Below, one piece after another: positions 33,793-42,481 of a DNA stretch of 64,000 bases (positions are counted from its first letter, which is position 1; each line of letters begins with the position of its first letter). The notes under the pieces were generated by a model. The model was not told the DNA's origin. It was given only the letters and a program-made list of their open reading frames with translations, and did not search any database. Position numbers and translations under genes: made by a program. Source of the DNA: Nitratireductor sp. XY-223 (GTDB lineage Bacteria; Pseudomonadota; Alphaproteobacteria; Rhizobiales; Rhizobiaceae); NCBI RefSeq assembly GCF_004959855.1, contig NZ_SPNT01000001.1, positions 1,054,001 through 1,118,000 of the forward strand. The letters run 5' to 3'.

Positions 33793-35298
33793 ATGGAGAA
33801 TGCCAGAACAGCGGTGGTCGTCGGATCGGGGTTTGGCGGTCTGGCGCTGGCGATCCGCCTGCAAAGCAGCGGCATTGCGACCACGGTGTTCGAAAAGCGT
33901 GACCGTCCCGGGGGGCGCGCCTATGTCTACGAGGACAAGGGATTCGTGTTCGATGCGGGCCCCACCGTCATCACCGATCCCGCCGCATTGCGGGAGTTGT
34001 GGGCAGAGGCGGGCCGCGACATGGAGGATTACGTCACGCTGCTGCCGGTCGATCCGTTCTACCAGCTTTGCTGGGAAGACGGGTTCCGGTTCGACTACAC
34101 GAACGATCAGGCGTCGCTGGACCGCCAGATCGGACAAAAATCGCCCCGTGACGTCGAGGGCTACAAGCGGTTTCTGGACTATTCGAACGAAGTCTACCGC
34201 GAAGGCTACGAGAAGCTCGGCGCGGTTCCGTTTCTGAGTTTCAGGGACATGGTCAGGGCCGCGCCGCAGCTGATCCGGCTGGAGAGCTATCGCAGCGTCT
34301 ATGCCAAGGTGGCGAGCTTCATTTCGGACGAGCAGCTTCGCCAGGCCTTTTCCTTCCATTCGCTTCTGGTCGGCGGCAACCCGTTCGACACATCCTCCAT
34401 CTACGCGCTGATCCATGCGCTTGAGCGCCGCGGCGGCGTCTGGTTCGCCAAAGGCGGGACCGGAGCGCTGGTGCGGGCAATGGCAAAACTGTTCGAGGAC
34501 CTCGGCGGGACCTTGCGGCTGAACGCGCCCGTCGACGAGATCGTGATGGAGAACGGCCGGGCACGCGGGGTCGTCGCCGACGGCAATCGGCTGGATGCCG
34601 AAATGGTTGCCGTCAATGCAGATGTCGTGCACCTTTACGACCAACTCCTGCGTGGTGACCCGCGCGGTGCGCAACAGGCGAAATCATTGAAGAAAAAGCG
34701 CTTTTCAATGTCGCTCTTTGTCATCTATTTCGGATTGCGCGGACAGCCGGCCGATCTGAAGCACCACATGGTGTTGTTCGGTCCGCGTTACCGGGAGCTG
34801 ATCGACGACATCTTCAAAACGGACATCCTCGCGGATGACTTTTCGCTCTACCTGCACTGCCCGTCGGTCACCGACGACAGCCTGGCGCCGCCCGGACACA
34901 GTGCCCACTATGTCCTGTCGCCGGTGCCGCATCTCGGCACGGCCGACATCGACTGGGACGTCGAAGGACCGCGATACAGGGACCGGATCCTCGACTACCT
35001 GGAGGCCCGCTACATACCGGGCCTCAAACGCGATCTCGTGACCTGCCGCATATTCACACCCTTCGATTTCCGGGACGAGTTGAACGCCCATCTGGGATCG
35101 GCCTTCTCGGTCGAGCCGCTACTGACGCAAAGCGCCTGGTTCCGGCCGCACAACCGCGACGACGTTATCGAGAACCTCTACCTCGTCGGTGCGGGCACGC
35201 ACCCGGGCGCCGGTATCCCGGGCGTTATCGGGTCCGCGAAGGCGACCGCGGGGCTGATGCTCAGCGACGTCGAACAGGCGCGGGCGGTTTCGTCATGA
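33793..35298 (+). CDS. crtI: Phytoene desaturase
   Basis: 501 residues from ATG 33793. The FAD motif VVVGSGFGGLALAIRLQSSG spans residues 8-27, followed by the FEKRDRPGGRA segment, and the C-terminal flavin motif is YLVGAGTHPGAGIPGVIGSA near 464-483, both typical of bacterial CrtI. Length fits the family. It introduces the double bonds that convert phytoene to lycopene at the membrane. Its stop overlaps the crtB start by four bases. Confidence 0.97.
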   Translation: MENARTAVVVGSGFGGLALAIRLQSSGIATTVFEKRDRPGGRAYVYEDKGFVFDAGPTVITDPAALRELWAEAGRDMEDYVTLLPVDPFYQLCWEDGFRFDYTNDQASLDRQIGQKSPRDVEGYKRFLDYSNEVYREGYEKLGAVPFLSFRDMVRAAPQLIRLESYRSVYAKVASFISDEQLRQAFSFHSLLVGGNPFDTSSIYALIHALERRGGVWFAKGGTGALVRAMAKLFEDLGGTLRLNAPVDEIVMENGRARGVVADGNRLDAEMVAVNADVVHLYDQLLRGDPRGAQQAKSLKKKRFSMSLFVIYFGLRGQPADLKHHMVLFGPRYRELIDDIFKTDILADDFSLYLHCPSVTDDSLAPPGHSAHYVLSPVPHLGTADIDWDVEGPRYRDRILDYLEARYIPGLKRDLVTCRIFTPFDFRDELNAHLGSAFSVEPLLTQSAWFRPHNRDDVIENLYLVGAGTHPGAGIPGVIGSAKATAGLMLSDVEQARAVSS

Positions 35299-36257
35299 CG
35301 GTGGAAATCGGGCAGGACGCCGCGAACGCCGATGTCCTGCGGGTCAGCGAGGAGATGATCGCCAACGGCTCCAAGAGCTTCGCCGCGGCGGCCCGGCTTT
35401 TCGCGCCGCAGACCCGCGCCGATGCGGTCATGCTCTATGCCTGGTGCCGGCATGCCGATGATGTCATTGACGGCCAGGAACTGGGCCACGCTGGCGCTTT
35501 GGGGACCGCCGCTTCGGACGGTCAGCCCGAGCGGCTTTTGGAACTGAAGCGACAAACGGAGGCGGCGCTCAACGGCGCCGCGACGGACGATCCCGTGTTC
35601 GAGGCGCTTCGCCAGGTGGTGGCGCGCAACCGGATACCGCATCGCCACCCGCAGGAACTGCTGGCGGGTTTCGAGATGGACGTCCGGCAGCGCGCCTACC
35701 AAACGGCTGACGATACGCTGGACTATTGTTATCACGTTGCCGGGGTCGTCGGTGTGATGATGGCGATGATCATGGGCGTCCGCGATGAGGCTGTTCTTGA
35801 CAGAGCATCCGACCTCGGGCTTGCCTTCCAGCTTACGAACATCGCCCGCGATGTCATCGACGATGCGCGGGCAGGGCGGGTTTATCTTCCGGCCGAATGG
35901 CTCGACGAAGTCGGCCTTTCCGAAGTGAGCGCGGAGCGGCGGGAACAATGGCCGGCGCTGCATGGGCTTGCCTTGCGCCTGCTCCAGCATGCCGAACCCT
36001 ATTACGAGTCCTCCTATGCGGGGCTGTCGGCGCTGCCATTCCGTTCGGCCTGGGCGGTGGCGGCGGCGCGGCGCGTCTACCGGGAAATCGGCGAGGTGTT
36101 GCGAACACGGGGACCGCAGGCCTGGGAGCAACGGGTTTCAACCTCGAAGGGTCGCAAGGCCTGGCTGTTGGCGTTGTCGCTGGGCGATGTGCTGACCACC
36201 CGGTTCAGGGGCGCTGACAGCGGCCCGCCGCGAAACGGTCTTTACAAAAGGCCGTGA
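35295..36257 (+). CDS. crtB: Phytoene synthase
   Basis: 320 residues starting in the ATGA overlap with crtI. Both aspartate-rich motifs are present: CRHADDVID at about residues 51-59 and NIARDVIDDARAGRVYLP near 183-200. SKSFAAAARLF near 27-37 is another conserved stretch. It joins two GGPP molecules head to head to make phytoene. The last gene of the rightward crt operon; about 240 bp separate it from the convergent crtZ. Confidence 0.97.
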   Translation: MTVEIGQDAANADVLRVSEEMIANGSKSFAAAARLFAPQTRADAVMLYAWCRHADDVIDGQELGHAGALGTAASDGQPERLLELKRQTEAALNGAATDDPVFEALRQVVARNRIPHRHPQELLAGFEMDVRQRAYQTADDTLDYCYHVAGVVGVMMAMIMGVRDEAVLDRASDLGLAFQLTNIARDVIDDARAGRVYLPAEWLDEVGLSEVSAERREQWPALHGLALRLLQHAEPYYESSYAGLSALPFRSAWAVAAARRVYREIGEVLRTRGPQAWEQRVSTSKGRKAWLLALSLGDVLTTRFRGADSGPPRNGLYKRP

Positions 36258-36305
36258 CTTCCCCGCCGCGGGAGCGGGCTCAAGGACCATTCAATCGAAT
36301 ATGGT

Positions 36306-36356
36306 TGGTAGGCGCCCTGGGAATCGAACCCAGCCGTGCACGCTGATCTGGCGCTT
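36306..36356 (-). other. Orphan tRNA-like 3' half (T-arm plus acceptor)
   Basis: On the minus strand: T-stem CTGGG, loop TTCGATT, CCCAG, then GGCGCCT, A and an encoded CCA (ends 36306). Upstream, AAGCGCC (36356-36350) pairs with six of the seven acceptor bases, but only 16 nt separate it from the T-stem, so the D and anticodon arms are missing. It matches none of the three tRNAs in this window. It could be a tRNA pseudogene, an attachment-site remnant, or a minihelix RNA. Confidence 0.6.
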
Positions 36357-36493
36357 CTACAGGAGTATAAACCCCGCCCGCACATCCAGTGCTGACGCCC
36401 GAAAAACGGACGTCAGGATATTCGAGCCGTGAACAGGAACTCCGTCGCCATATGCGGACGATTACTATGCTGCGCGTGTCGGTGCAAGTCCGA

Positions 36494-37009
36494 TCAGTCC
36501 GCCAAGGCGTCTCGCTCGCTTTCGTAGAATTCCAGATCCTCGGCGTCGCGGTTCTTTCGCAGTTGCGCCCTGAGGCCGTCGAGACCCGGCGCCCACAGAA
36601 AGCCGAAGGAGACGCATCCGTCCTTACCCTTGACGGCGTGGTGAAGCCGGTGTGCCTGGTAGAGGCGCTTCAGGTAGCCTGTTTTGGGAACGTAGCGGAA
36701 CGGCCAGCGATGATGGACCAGCCCGTCATGGGCGATGAAATAAAGCGCTCCGTAGGCCGTGACGCCGACCGCGATCCACCAGACCACCCAATAGGTGGTA
36801 CCGATCCAGAACAGCAGCACCGCCACGCTGGCGAAGACAAGCGCATAGAGATCGTTTCTTTCAAACCGGTCGTCATGGGGCTCGTGGTGGGAGCGGTGCC
36901 AGTTCCATCCCCAGCCGTGCATGACATATTTGTGCGCCCACCAGGCAAAGAGCTCCATGCCGGCAATGGTTGCCAAAACCAGGGCTGCTGCAATCAGGAA
37001 CGAGACCAT
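36494..37009 (-). CDS. crtZ: Beta-carotene hydroxylase
   Basis: 171 residues with membrane segments near 3-24, 55-72 and 73-90. The histidine motifs of the CrtZ type are complete: HKYVMH (26-31), HRSHH (38-42), HDGLVHH (94-100) and HRLHH (120-124). It adds 3-hydroxyls to the beta-rings, giving zeaxanthin. No ketolase (crtW) gene is in the window. It is the last gene of the leftward crtE-ABC-ABC-crtZ unit, about 100 bp after the permease gene. Confidence 0.95.
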   Translation of the reverse strand: MVSFLIAAALVLATIAGMELFAWWAHKYVMHGWGWNWHRSHHEPHDDRFERNDLYALVFASVAVLLFWIGTTYWVVWWIAVGVTAYGALYFIAHDGLVHHRWPFRYVPKTGYLKRLYQAHRLHHAVKGKDGCVSFGFLWAPGLDGLRAQLRKNRDAEDLEFYESERDALAD

Positions 37010-37107
37010 TTCGGACGCTCATTTCGGTTGAGATCGCGTGGGCGGATCGTCCGGCGCACTATAGCGAAAATAACGCGCGGCCGGCAGGTGGGCAAACGTC
37101 GCATGGC

Positions 37108-38316
37108 TTACGCCAGCCGGAGCCGCAGCCGCGACAGGATCAGCGCCGCCGCCAGCCCTGCGAGTGCCGTCAGCGCCAGCGGCCAGAAAGTCGGCAGCAG
37201 CGCCTGCAGCGAGACACCCCGCCACAGGGCGCCCTGATAGGCTTCGATCGCCCACGCATTCGGCGTATACCAGCCGATCTCCTGCAGCCATGGCGGCATC
37301 ATGAAACGCGGGACCATGGAGCCGCCGACGGCGGAGGCGACGAGCACGAGAAAACTGGAAATCGTGTTGGCCTGTTGCCTGGAAACGCAGGCGGAGGCCA
37401 TGGCGAGCGCCAGTCCCGCGGCGGCCGTCGCGGCCAGAACGGTCGTCGCCAGCCATGCCAGGAAGTGCGATGGAACGTCGACACCGTAGGCCAGCCATGC
37501 GACGAGGAAAATCAGGGAGACCTGGAAGATGCCCTGGATGGTCAGGAACAGGAACTTGGCGAGAACGATCACGTCGGTTCCGGCCCGGCCGACGGCGATG
37601 CGGTCGATAATGCCGGATGTGCGCTCCTCGATGAGCGTGGCGGCGCCCTGCATGGCGGAAAACAACAGAAACATCACGGCGACGGCGCCGGCATAGTAGC
37701 TGACCGTGACACCACCGCCGCGGCCGGCGATCGTTTCGACGGACACCAGTGCTCCGTCGCCGGATTCATCCGCGGACCCTTCGTTGCCCATCGCGTCGAT
37801 CGCGCTGTCGAGCTGCGCTTGTTGCTGCGGCGAAAGGCCACCGGCCATGGCGTCGATGGTGGGGGCGACCCGGCGCATCGATACGCCGGGAAGCTCCCGG
37901 GCGACGAGACGCTGAACATGACCGGCAAGTATCGGCCCGGTCATGGCCCGGCCGGCGTCTGCGATGACGAGAACGGGCGCTTCCCCTTCCTCGCCATAGA
38001 GCTGTCCGCGGATGATCAGGCCGACGTCTGCGGTGCTCGCAAGCACGGCGTCACGCAGGCTCTGCTCGTCATCGAACTCGCGTTCATGCAGCCGCAGGGC
38101 CGGTTCGGCGTCGATCGCCGCGATCAGCATTTTCGTCTCGACCGTGCCGATGTCGTCGAGCACGGCCACCTTGAGCCGCATTTCATCGCCGCTCGTGCCG
38201 GAGAAAATGGCGGCGAATATGACGAAGATCAGCGGCGGCAGGATGAACGCCATGGCAAAGGCACCGCGGTCGCGTAACAGACCGAGCACCATGACTTTCA
38301 GGATAGCGCCGGTCAT
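37108..38316 (-). CDS. ABC-2 type exporter permease within the carotenoid cluster
   Basis: 402 residues from ATG 38316, which overlaps the ATPase stop by four bases. One N-terminal membrane segment (about 20-40), a ~150-residue periplasmic region (SGTSGDEMRLKVAVLDD…), then five segments at the C-terminal half. The sequence between 172 and 270 and the LIEERTSGIIDRIAVGRA loop are typical of the ABC-2/NodJ-YhhJ-like exporters. Placement inside the crt gene set suggests a role with carotenoids or their carriers; this is inference. Confidence 0.88.
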   Translation of the reverse strand: MTGAILKVMVLGLLRDRGAFAMAFILPPLIFVIFAAIFSGTSGDEMRLKVAVLDDIGTVETKMLIAAIDAEPALRLHEREFDDEQSLRDAVLASTADVGLIIRGQLYGEEGEAPVLVIADAGRAMTGPILAGHVQRLVARELPGVSMRRVAPTIDAMAGGLSPQQQAQLDSAIDAMGNEGSADESGDGALVSVETIAGRGGGVTVSYYAGAVAVMFLLFSAMQGAATLIEERTSGIIDRIAVGRAGTDVIVLAKFLFLTIQGIFQVSLIFLVAWLAYGVDVPSHFLAWLATTVLAATAAAGLALAMASACVSRQQANTISSFLVLVASAVGGSMVPRFMMPPWLQEIGWYTPNAWAIEAYQGALWRGVSLQALLPTFWPLALTALAGLAAALILSRLRLRLA

Positions 38317-39302
38317 GAAGGGGTGTCCTCGCCGGTCAGCCTGGTGAAGAGGCTGTCGAGATCGGGTTCGCGAAACCGGATTTCCTTGATGCGCAGATCC
38401 GTACGGTGAAGCGCGTCGGTCAGCCCGGCCTGTGCCTCGGGGGACGCGTCGATCATCCGGCTCCATTCAAGGCCCAGTTGTCGGCTGGCAAACCCGAGGC
38501 GTTTGAGCATGTCGCGCGTCGCCGTCCGTGCCGGTTCGTAAAGATCGACCAGCAGTTCGCAACGGGTCCCGAAGGCGTCCTTCAGGAGATCGACCGGCCG
38601 GCCGACGGGCGAGACTTTCCCGTCGCGCAGGAACCCGACCCGCCCGCACAACGCCTGGGCCTGGTCCAGATCGTGCGTCGTCAACAGCACGGCGAGGCCC
38701 GAACGACCCAGGTTGCGGATCACGGTGTGTAGGGCGTTGCGGGCGTCGATATCGACGCCGACGGTCGGCTCGTCGAGGATCAGCAGAGACGGACCGTGCA
38801 AGAGGGCGGCGGCTATATTGGCGCGGCGCTTCCAGCCGCCGGAGAGCGTATGGACGGCGTCATCCAGATGTTTTGTCAGGCGGGTCGCCTCGACCGCGAA
38901 ATCCAGTGCGCTCATCGCCTGCTGGTGGGAAAGTCCCGAGAGCCGTCCGAAAGTCACAAGGTTCTCTCGCGCGGTCAGATGCGGGTAAAGGGCGATCTCC
39001 TGCGGCACCAGACCGACGCGGCGCAATGCGCGGCGTTTTGTGTTTTGCTCTCCGGCAATGCGGATTCGGCCGGCCGCGGGCTTGAGGCGCCTGCAGATCG
39101 CGCGCACGAGCGTTGTCTTGCCCGATCCGTTGGGGCCCAGCAGTCCGAAGATCTCGGAGGTCGCGATTGTCAGGTCAAGCGCGTCTGTTACGCGGCGTGT
39201 GCCGTAACGGACGGACAGGCCGCTGATCTCGAGCGCCGGCGGTGCCGCTTCCAGAGGGTGATCCGTCTGGGTCCCCTCGGTCGGTTGTCTGGTCACGAAC
39301 AT
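38313..39302 (-). CDS. ABC transporter ATP-binding protein within the carotenoid cluster
   Basis: 329 residues from ATG 39302. Walker A is GPNGSGKTT near 55-63, the signature is LSGGWKRRANIA near 150-161, Walker B is LLILDEPTVG near 170-179, and the switch His lies in LTTHDLDQ near 204-211. An extra ~90-residue C-terminal region follows the nucleotide domain. It pairs with the permease through an ATGA overlap and lies directly after crtE on the same strand. Confidence 0.93.
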   Translation of the reverse strand: MFVTRQPTEGTQTDHPLEAAPPALEISGLSVRYGTRRVTDALDLTIATSEIFGLLGPNGSGKTTLVRAICRRLKPAAGRIRIAGEQNTKRRALRRVGLVPQEIALYPHLTARENLVTFGRLSGLSHQQAMSALDFAVEATRLTKHLDDAVHTLSGGWKRRANIAAALLHGPSLLILDEPTVGVDIDARNALHTVIRNLGRSGLAVLLTTHDLDQAQALCGRVGFLRDGKVSPVGRPVDLLKDAFGTRCELLVDLYEPARTATRDMLKRLGFASRQLGLEWSRMIDASPEAQAGLTDALHRTDLRIKEIRFREPDLDSLFTRLTGEDTPS

Positions 39303-39314
39303 GTCGGGACGGGA

Positions 39315-40310
39315 TTATATTTTGGAACCGAAGATGCTGTCCACAAGCGCCATCAGTCCGTCGGATTCCAACTCGGCCCTTTGCAGCGCTTCCTGTGCAA
39401 GAGCGAGATTTTGCTCGCATGACAGGCGGGCCGCTTCGTCCCCGGAGAGCGACACAAGCGTCGGTACGTCCCTGTCCTTGCCGATGTCCTTTCCGATTGT
39501 TTCGGTATCGCCGGAATGATCGATAATGTCGTCGGCCGTTTGAAACGCCAGGCCCACATGTTTTGCAAAGTCCTTGACCGCTTCCACGGATGCAGGTTGC
39601 AATCCCGCCGCAAGGGCGCCGATATGCGCCGTGGCGACAAAGAGGGCGCCGGTCTTCAGCCAGTTCATGTTCTCAATCGGCGACGCTTCGCTGAAGCGGT
39701 GGCGTTCATGCAGGTCGATTTCCTGGCCGGCAACCATCCCTTCCGATCCGACGGCCGCGCACAAAACGTCGAGTGCCTGCGTCTTGACTGCGGGATCCGT
39801 TTCCGGGTGCTCGTTGACGATTGCGTAGGCCAGATTCAGCAGACCGATGGAGGCGAGAATCGCGGTGGCCTCGCCGAACTCCCGATGCGTCGTCCTGCGC
39901 CCCCTGCGCATTTCGGCATCGTCCATGCTCGGCAGATCGTCGAGAATCAGCGAGGCAGTGTGGACACACTCGATGGCGCAGCCGGCACGAAGCGCGAAAT
40001 CGCGCCCGCGCCCGCCCGACGCTTCGCTGACGAGGAGACAAAGGACGGGCCGCACACGCTTCCCGCCTGCCAGAATGCTGTAACGCATGGCGCGATGAAG
40101 GGTCGTCGGATGCTTTGCCGAATCGGGAAGCAGCTGTTCCAGACATTCATTGACCTCGAAGCGGAGAGTTTCAAGGTGCTTGTCGGGAGACCGAAGGCCG
40201 GTTCGCTTAAGCGATTGTGCGAATGTGCTGATAGTCCTGTCCCTCCGAATTCCAATCCCAACGACTGCCCTAACAATTGGTGCTCGCCGCCCCTGACCCC
40301 GTCCGTTCAT
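39315..40310 (-). CDS. crtE: Geranylgeranyl diphosphate synthase
   Basis: 331 residues from ATG 40310, but the family-like part begins about 40 residues later and there is no standard start codon there, so the true start is uncertain. The first Asp-rich motif is DDLPSMDD and the second DDIIDHSGD, with GGKRVRP and GKDIGKD around them, as in bacterial GGPP/farnesyl synthases. It supplies GGPP to CrtB. It heads the leftward unit with the ABC exporter and crtZ, divergent from fni. Confidence 0.9.
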   Translation of the reverse strand: MNGRGQGRRAPIVRAVVGIGIRRDRTISTFAQSLKRTGLRSPDKHLETLRFEVNECLEQLLPDSAKHPTTLHRAMRYSILAGGKRVRPVLCLLVSEASGGRGRDFALRAGCAIECVHTASLILDDLPSMDDAEMRRGRRTTHREFGEATAILASIGLLNLAYAIVNEHPETDPAVKTQALDVLCAAVGSEGMVAGQEIDLHERHRFSEASPIENMNWLKTGALFVATAHIGALAAGLQPASVEAVKDFAKHVGLAFQTADDIIDHSGDTETIGKDIGKDRDVPTLVSLSGDEAARLSCEQNLALAQEALQRAELESDGLMALVDSIFGSKI

Positions 40311-40472
40311 TATAGGGCGAACGATGGCCGAGTGATGGAGCAATGCACAATCGCACTTGACCGCCAAACTATTTTTTACACCTACTGTCTGCCAGATCAC
40401 AAAGGGCCGGGCCTGGAAACAGTGTGCAATGGTTTTTGCCCTCGATGAAGTATAACCGGGATTTCGGGCCGT

Positions 40473-41492
40473 ATGCCGACAAATAGAAAAGACGAACATC
40501 TCTCGATTGTCCTCGGACAGCGGCAGAAGAAATCCACCGGGACGAACGGATTTGAGAAGATCGAGTTTGTCCATTGTGCGCTGCCGGAAATCAATTTGGA
40601 CGACGTCGACATTACTACGTCCTTTTTGGGCAAACGGATCAGTGCGCCGATCCTGGTGAGTTCCATGACCGGCGGTCCGGAACGCGCCGTGACGATCAAC
40701 GAGAACATCGCCCGCGCCTGCGAGGTCCTGAGACTGCCGTTTGCCGTCGGTTCCCAACGCGTCGCGATCGAGGACGGGCAGGATGGCGGGCTGGGACGCA
40801 GCCTGCGCTCGCTCGCCCCGTCGGTACCCATTCTGGGCAATCTCGGCGCAGCCCAGTTCAATCGCGGTTTTGGTCCGGCGGAGGCGCTCAAGGCTGTCGA
40901 GATGATCGAGGCGGACGCGCTCTACATCCATCTCAATCCGCTGCAGGAAGCCGTTCAACCCGAGGGCGACCGCGACTGGTCGGGCCTGTTCGACAAGATC
41001 GTGACGGTCGCGGAGGCGCTACCGGTTCCGGTTGCAGTGAAGGAGGTGGGATCGGGCATTTCCGCGGCGATTGCGCGCCGATTTGTCGACGCGGGGATAA
41101 CAATCATCGATGTGGCCGGATCCGGCGGAACCAACTGGGCTGCCGTCGAGGCCGCGCGCATGACGGACGCCAACGAAGCAGCTCTTGCCAACGCCTTTTC
41201 CGACTGGGGAATACCGACGGCCGATGCCGTGTTCGAAGCGCGCGGGGCCTGTCCGGATGCGACGATCATCGCCTCCGGGGGCATCAGATCGGGTATCGAT
41301 GTTGCCAAGGCGATACGCGCCGGCGCCGACATTGCCGGTCAGGCGGCGGGGCTCGTTCATGCGGCGAACGCTTCGCCCGATACGCTGATCCAGCATTTCG
41401 AGAATGCCGTTCGCCAGTTGCGCATCGTTTGTTTCTGCACCGGATCGGCAAACCTGGCGGCACTGCGGACCGCAGAGATAAGACAGGCTTGA
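40473..41492 (+). CDS. fni: Type 2 isopentenyl-diphosphate delta-isomerase (FMN-dependent)
   Basis: 339 residues. Diagnostic pieces are the N-terminal RKDEHLSI, SSMTGG near 64-69, HLNPLQE near 154-160, DVAGSGGTNW near 211-220 and SGGIRSGIDVAKAI near 271-284. It interconverts IPP and DMAPP with FMN and NADPH, feeding CrtE. The gene is divergent from crtE with about 160 bp between the starts, a layout seen in many alphaproteobacterial crt clusters. Confidence 0.97.
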   Translation: MPTNRKDEHLSIVLGQRQKKSTGTNGFEKIEFVHCALPEINLDDVDITTSFLGKRISAPILVSSMTGGPERAVTINENIARACEVLRLPFAVGSQRVAIEDGQDGGLGRSLRSLAPSVPILGNLGAAQFNRGFGPAEALKAVEMIEADALYIHLNPLQEAVQPEGDRDWSGLFDKIVTVAEALPVPVAVKEVGSGISAAIARRFVDAGITIIDVAGSGGTNWAAVEAARMTDANEAALANAFSDWGIPTADAVFEARGACPDATIIASGGIRSGIDVAKAIRAGADIAGQAAGLVHAANASPDTLIQHFENAVRQLRIVCFCTGSANLAALRTAEIRQA

Positions 41493-41666
41493 CGGCGGTA
41501 ACGGCCATTTTCCGGTCATCGATTTCCGGCTCGAACACGGGCCTGTCGGCCAAGGGGATGTCGTCGCACGTTTTCCCGTCGGGACAAATTGCCCGGAATT
41601 CGAATGGCTGCTTGAAACGGCCGCCGGTGCGCTTTATTAGCAAAACAAACAATTCGGAGTCGTTGA

Positions 41667-42341
41667 ATGACCATCGATTTTGATCTGGCGCGCACCAGAA
41701 TGGTCGACAACCAGATTCGCACCACTGACGTGACGTCCCATCCGGTGCTCCAGGCTTTCCTGTCGGTAGCACGCGAGGATTTCGTGCCCAGCAACATGCG
41801 GGAACTTGCCTATATCGACGACGACATCCGCATCGCACCGGGCCACGACGGCACACCGGCCCGCTATCTGATGGAACCGTCGCCGCTTGCCAAGCTTCTG
41901 CAACTCGCCGAAGTCCGCAAGAGCGACGTCGTGCTCGAGATCGGTTGCGGCACGGGTTACGTATCGGCACTGCTCTCGCTGCTTTCCGATTCGGTTGTAG
42001 CGCTGGAATCCGATCCGGCGCTGGCCGAGACCGCGGTCGAATCACTTTCGAGACTCGGTTACGACAATGTCGCCGTGGTGACTGGCGAACTGGCCGAAGG
42101 CTACAAACCGGAAGCGCCCTACGACGTCATTTTCATCGGCGGGTCCGTAGAGCAACTGCCGCACACATTATTTGATCAACTGCGCGATGGCGGCCGATTG
42201 GTCGTCGTAGAGGGGCAGGGGAACGCCTCGAAAGCCAAGCTCTATGTCAGCGAAGGCGGTCACACATCGGCGCGCAGGGGCTTCAACACATCCGTTAAGC
42301 CCTTGCCTGGGTTTGAGAAGACGGCAGAGTTCATATTCTGA
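41667..42341 (+). CDS. Protein-L-isoaspartate O-methyltransferase family protein
   Basis: 224 residues. The start MTIDFDLARTRMVDNQIRTT and the AREDFVPSNMRELAYIDDDI block fit the shorter alphaproteobacterial branch of PCMT. The SAM motif is VLEIGCGTGYVSALLS near 90-105. Some branch members lack isoaspartyl repair activity, so the name is by family. It is followed by tolC, a common Rhizobiales neighbourhood. Confidence 0.88.
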   Translation: MTIDFDLARTRMVDNQIRTTDVTSHPVLQAFLSVAREDFVPSNMRELAYIDDDIRIAPGHDGTPARYLMEPSPLAKLLQLAEVRKSDVVLEIGCGTGYVSALLSLLSDSVVALESDPALAETAVESLSRLGYDNVAVVTGELAEGYKPEAPYDVIFIGGSVEQLPHTLFDQLRDGGRLVVVEGQGNASKAKLYVSEGGHTSARRGFNTSVKPLPGFEKTAEFIF

Positions 42342-42481
42342 GACAACCGTGACTGTGCTTTATCGGCCACAGGACGCGGGCCAGTAATCGCGAAATCGAC
42401 AGGGCCATTGTAACCACCGGTCGAACATATAATATCAACGGGTACGGATAGATGGGACATGGCTGCCGTGCTAGGATTTTG

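Noticed and set aside
36306-36400. Alphaproteobacterial split tmRNA acceptor piece
   Set aside because: The acceptor GGCGCCT-A would need a 5' partner AGGCGCC without the G-U pair typical of tmRNA, and the only 50 bp before crtB leave no room for a coding piece.
32493-41492. A beta-carotene ketolase (crtW) or a carotenoid glucosyltransferase (crtX) in the cluster
   Set aside because: No frame with the expected histidine motifs or glycosyltransferase fold was found; the pathway shown ends at zeaxanthin.
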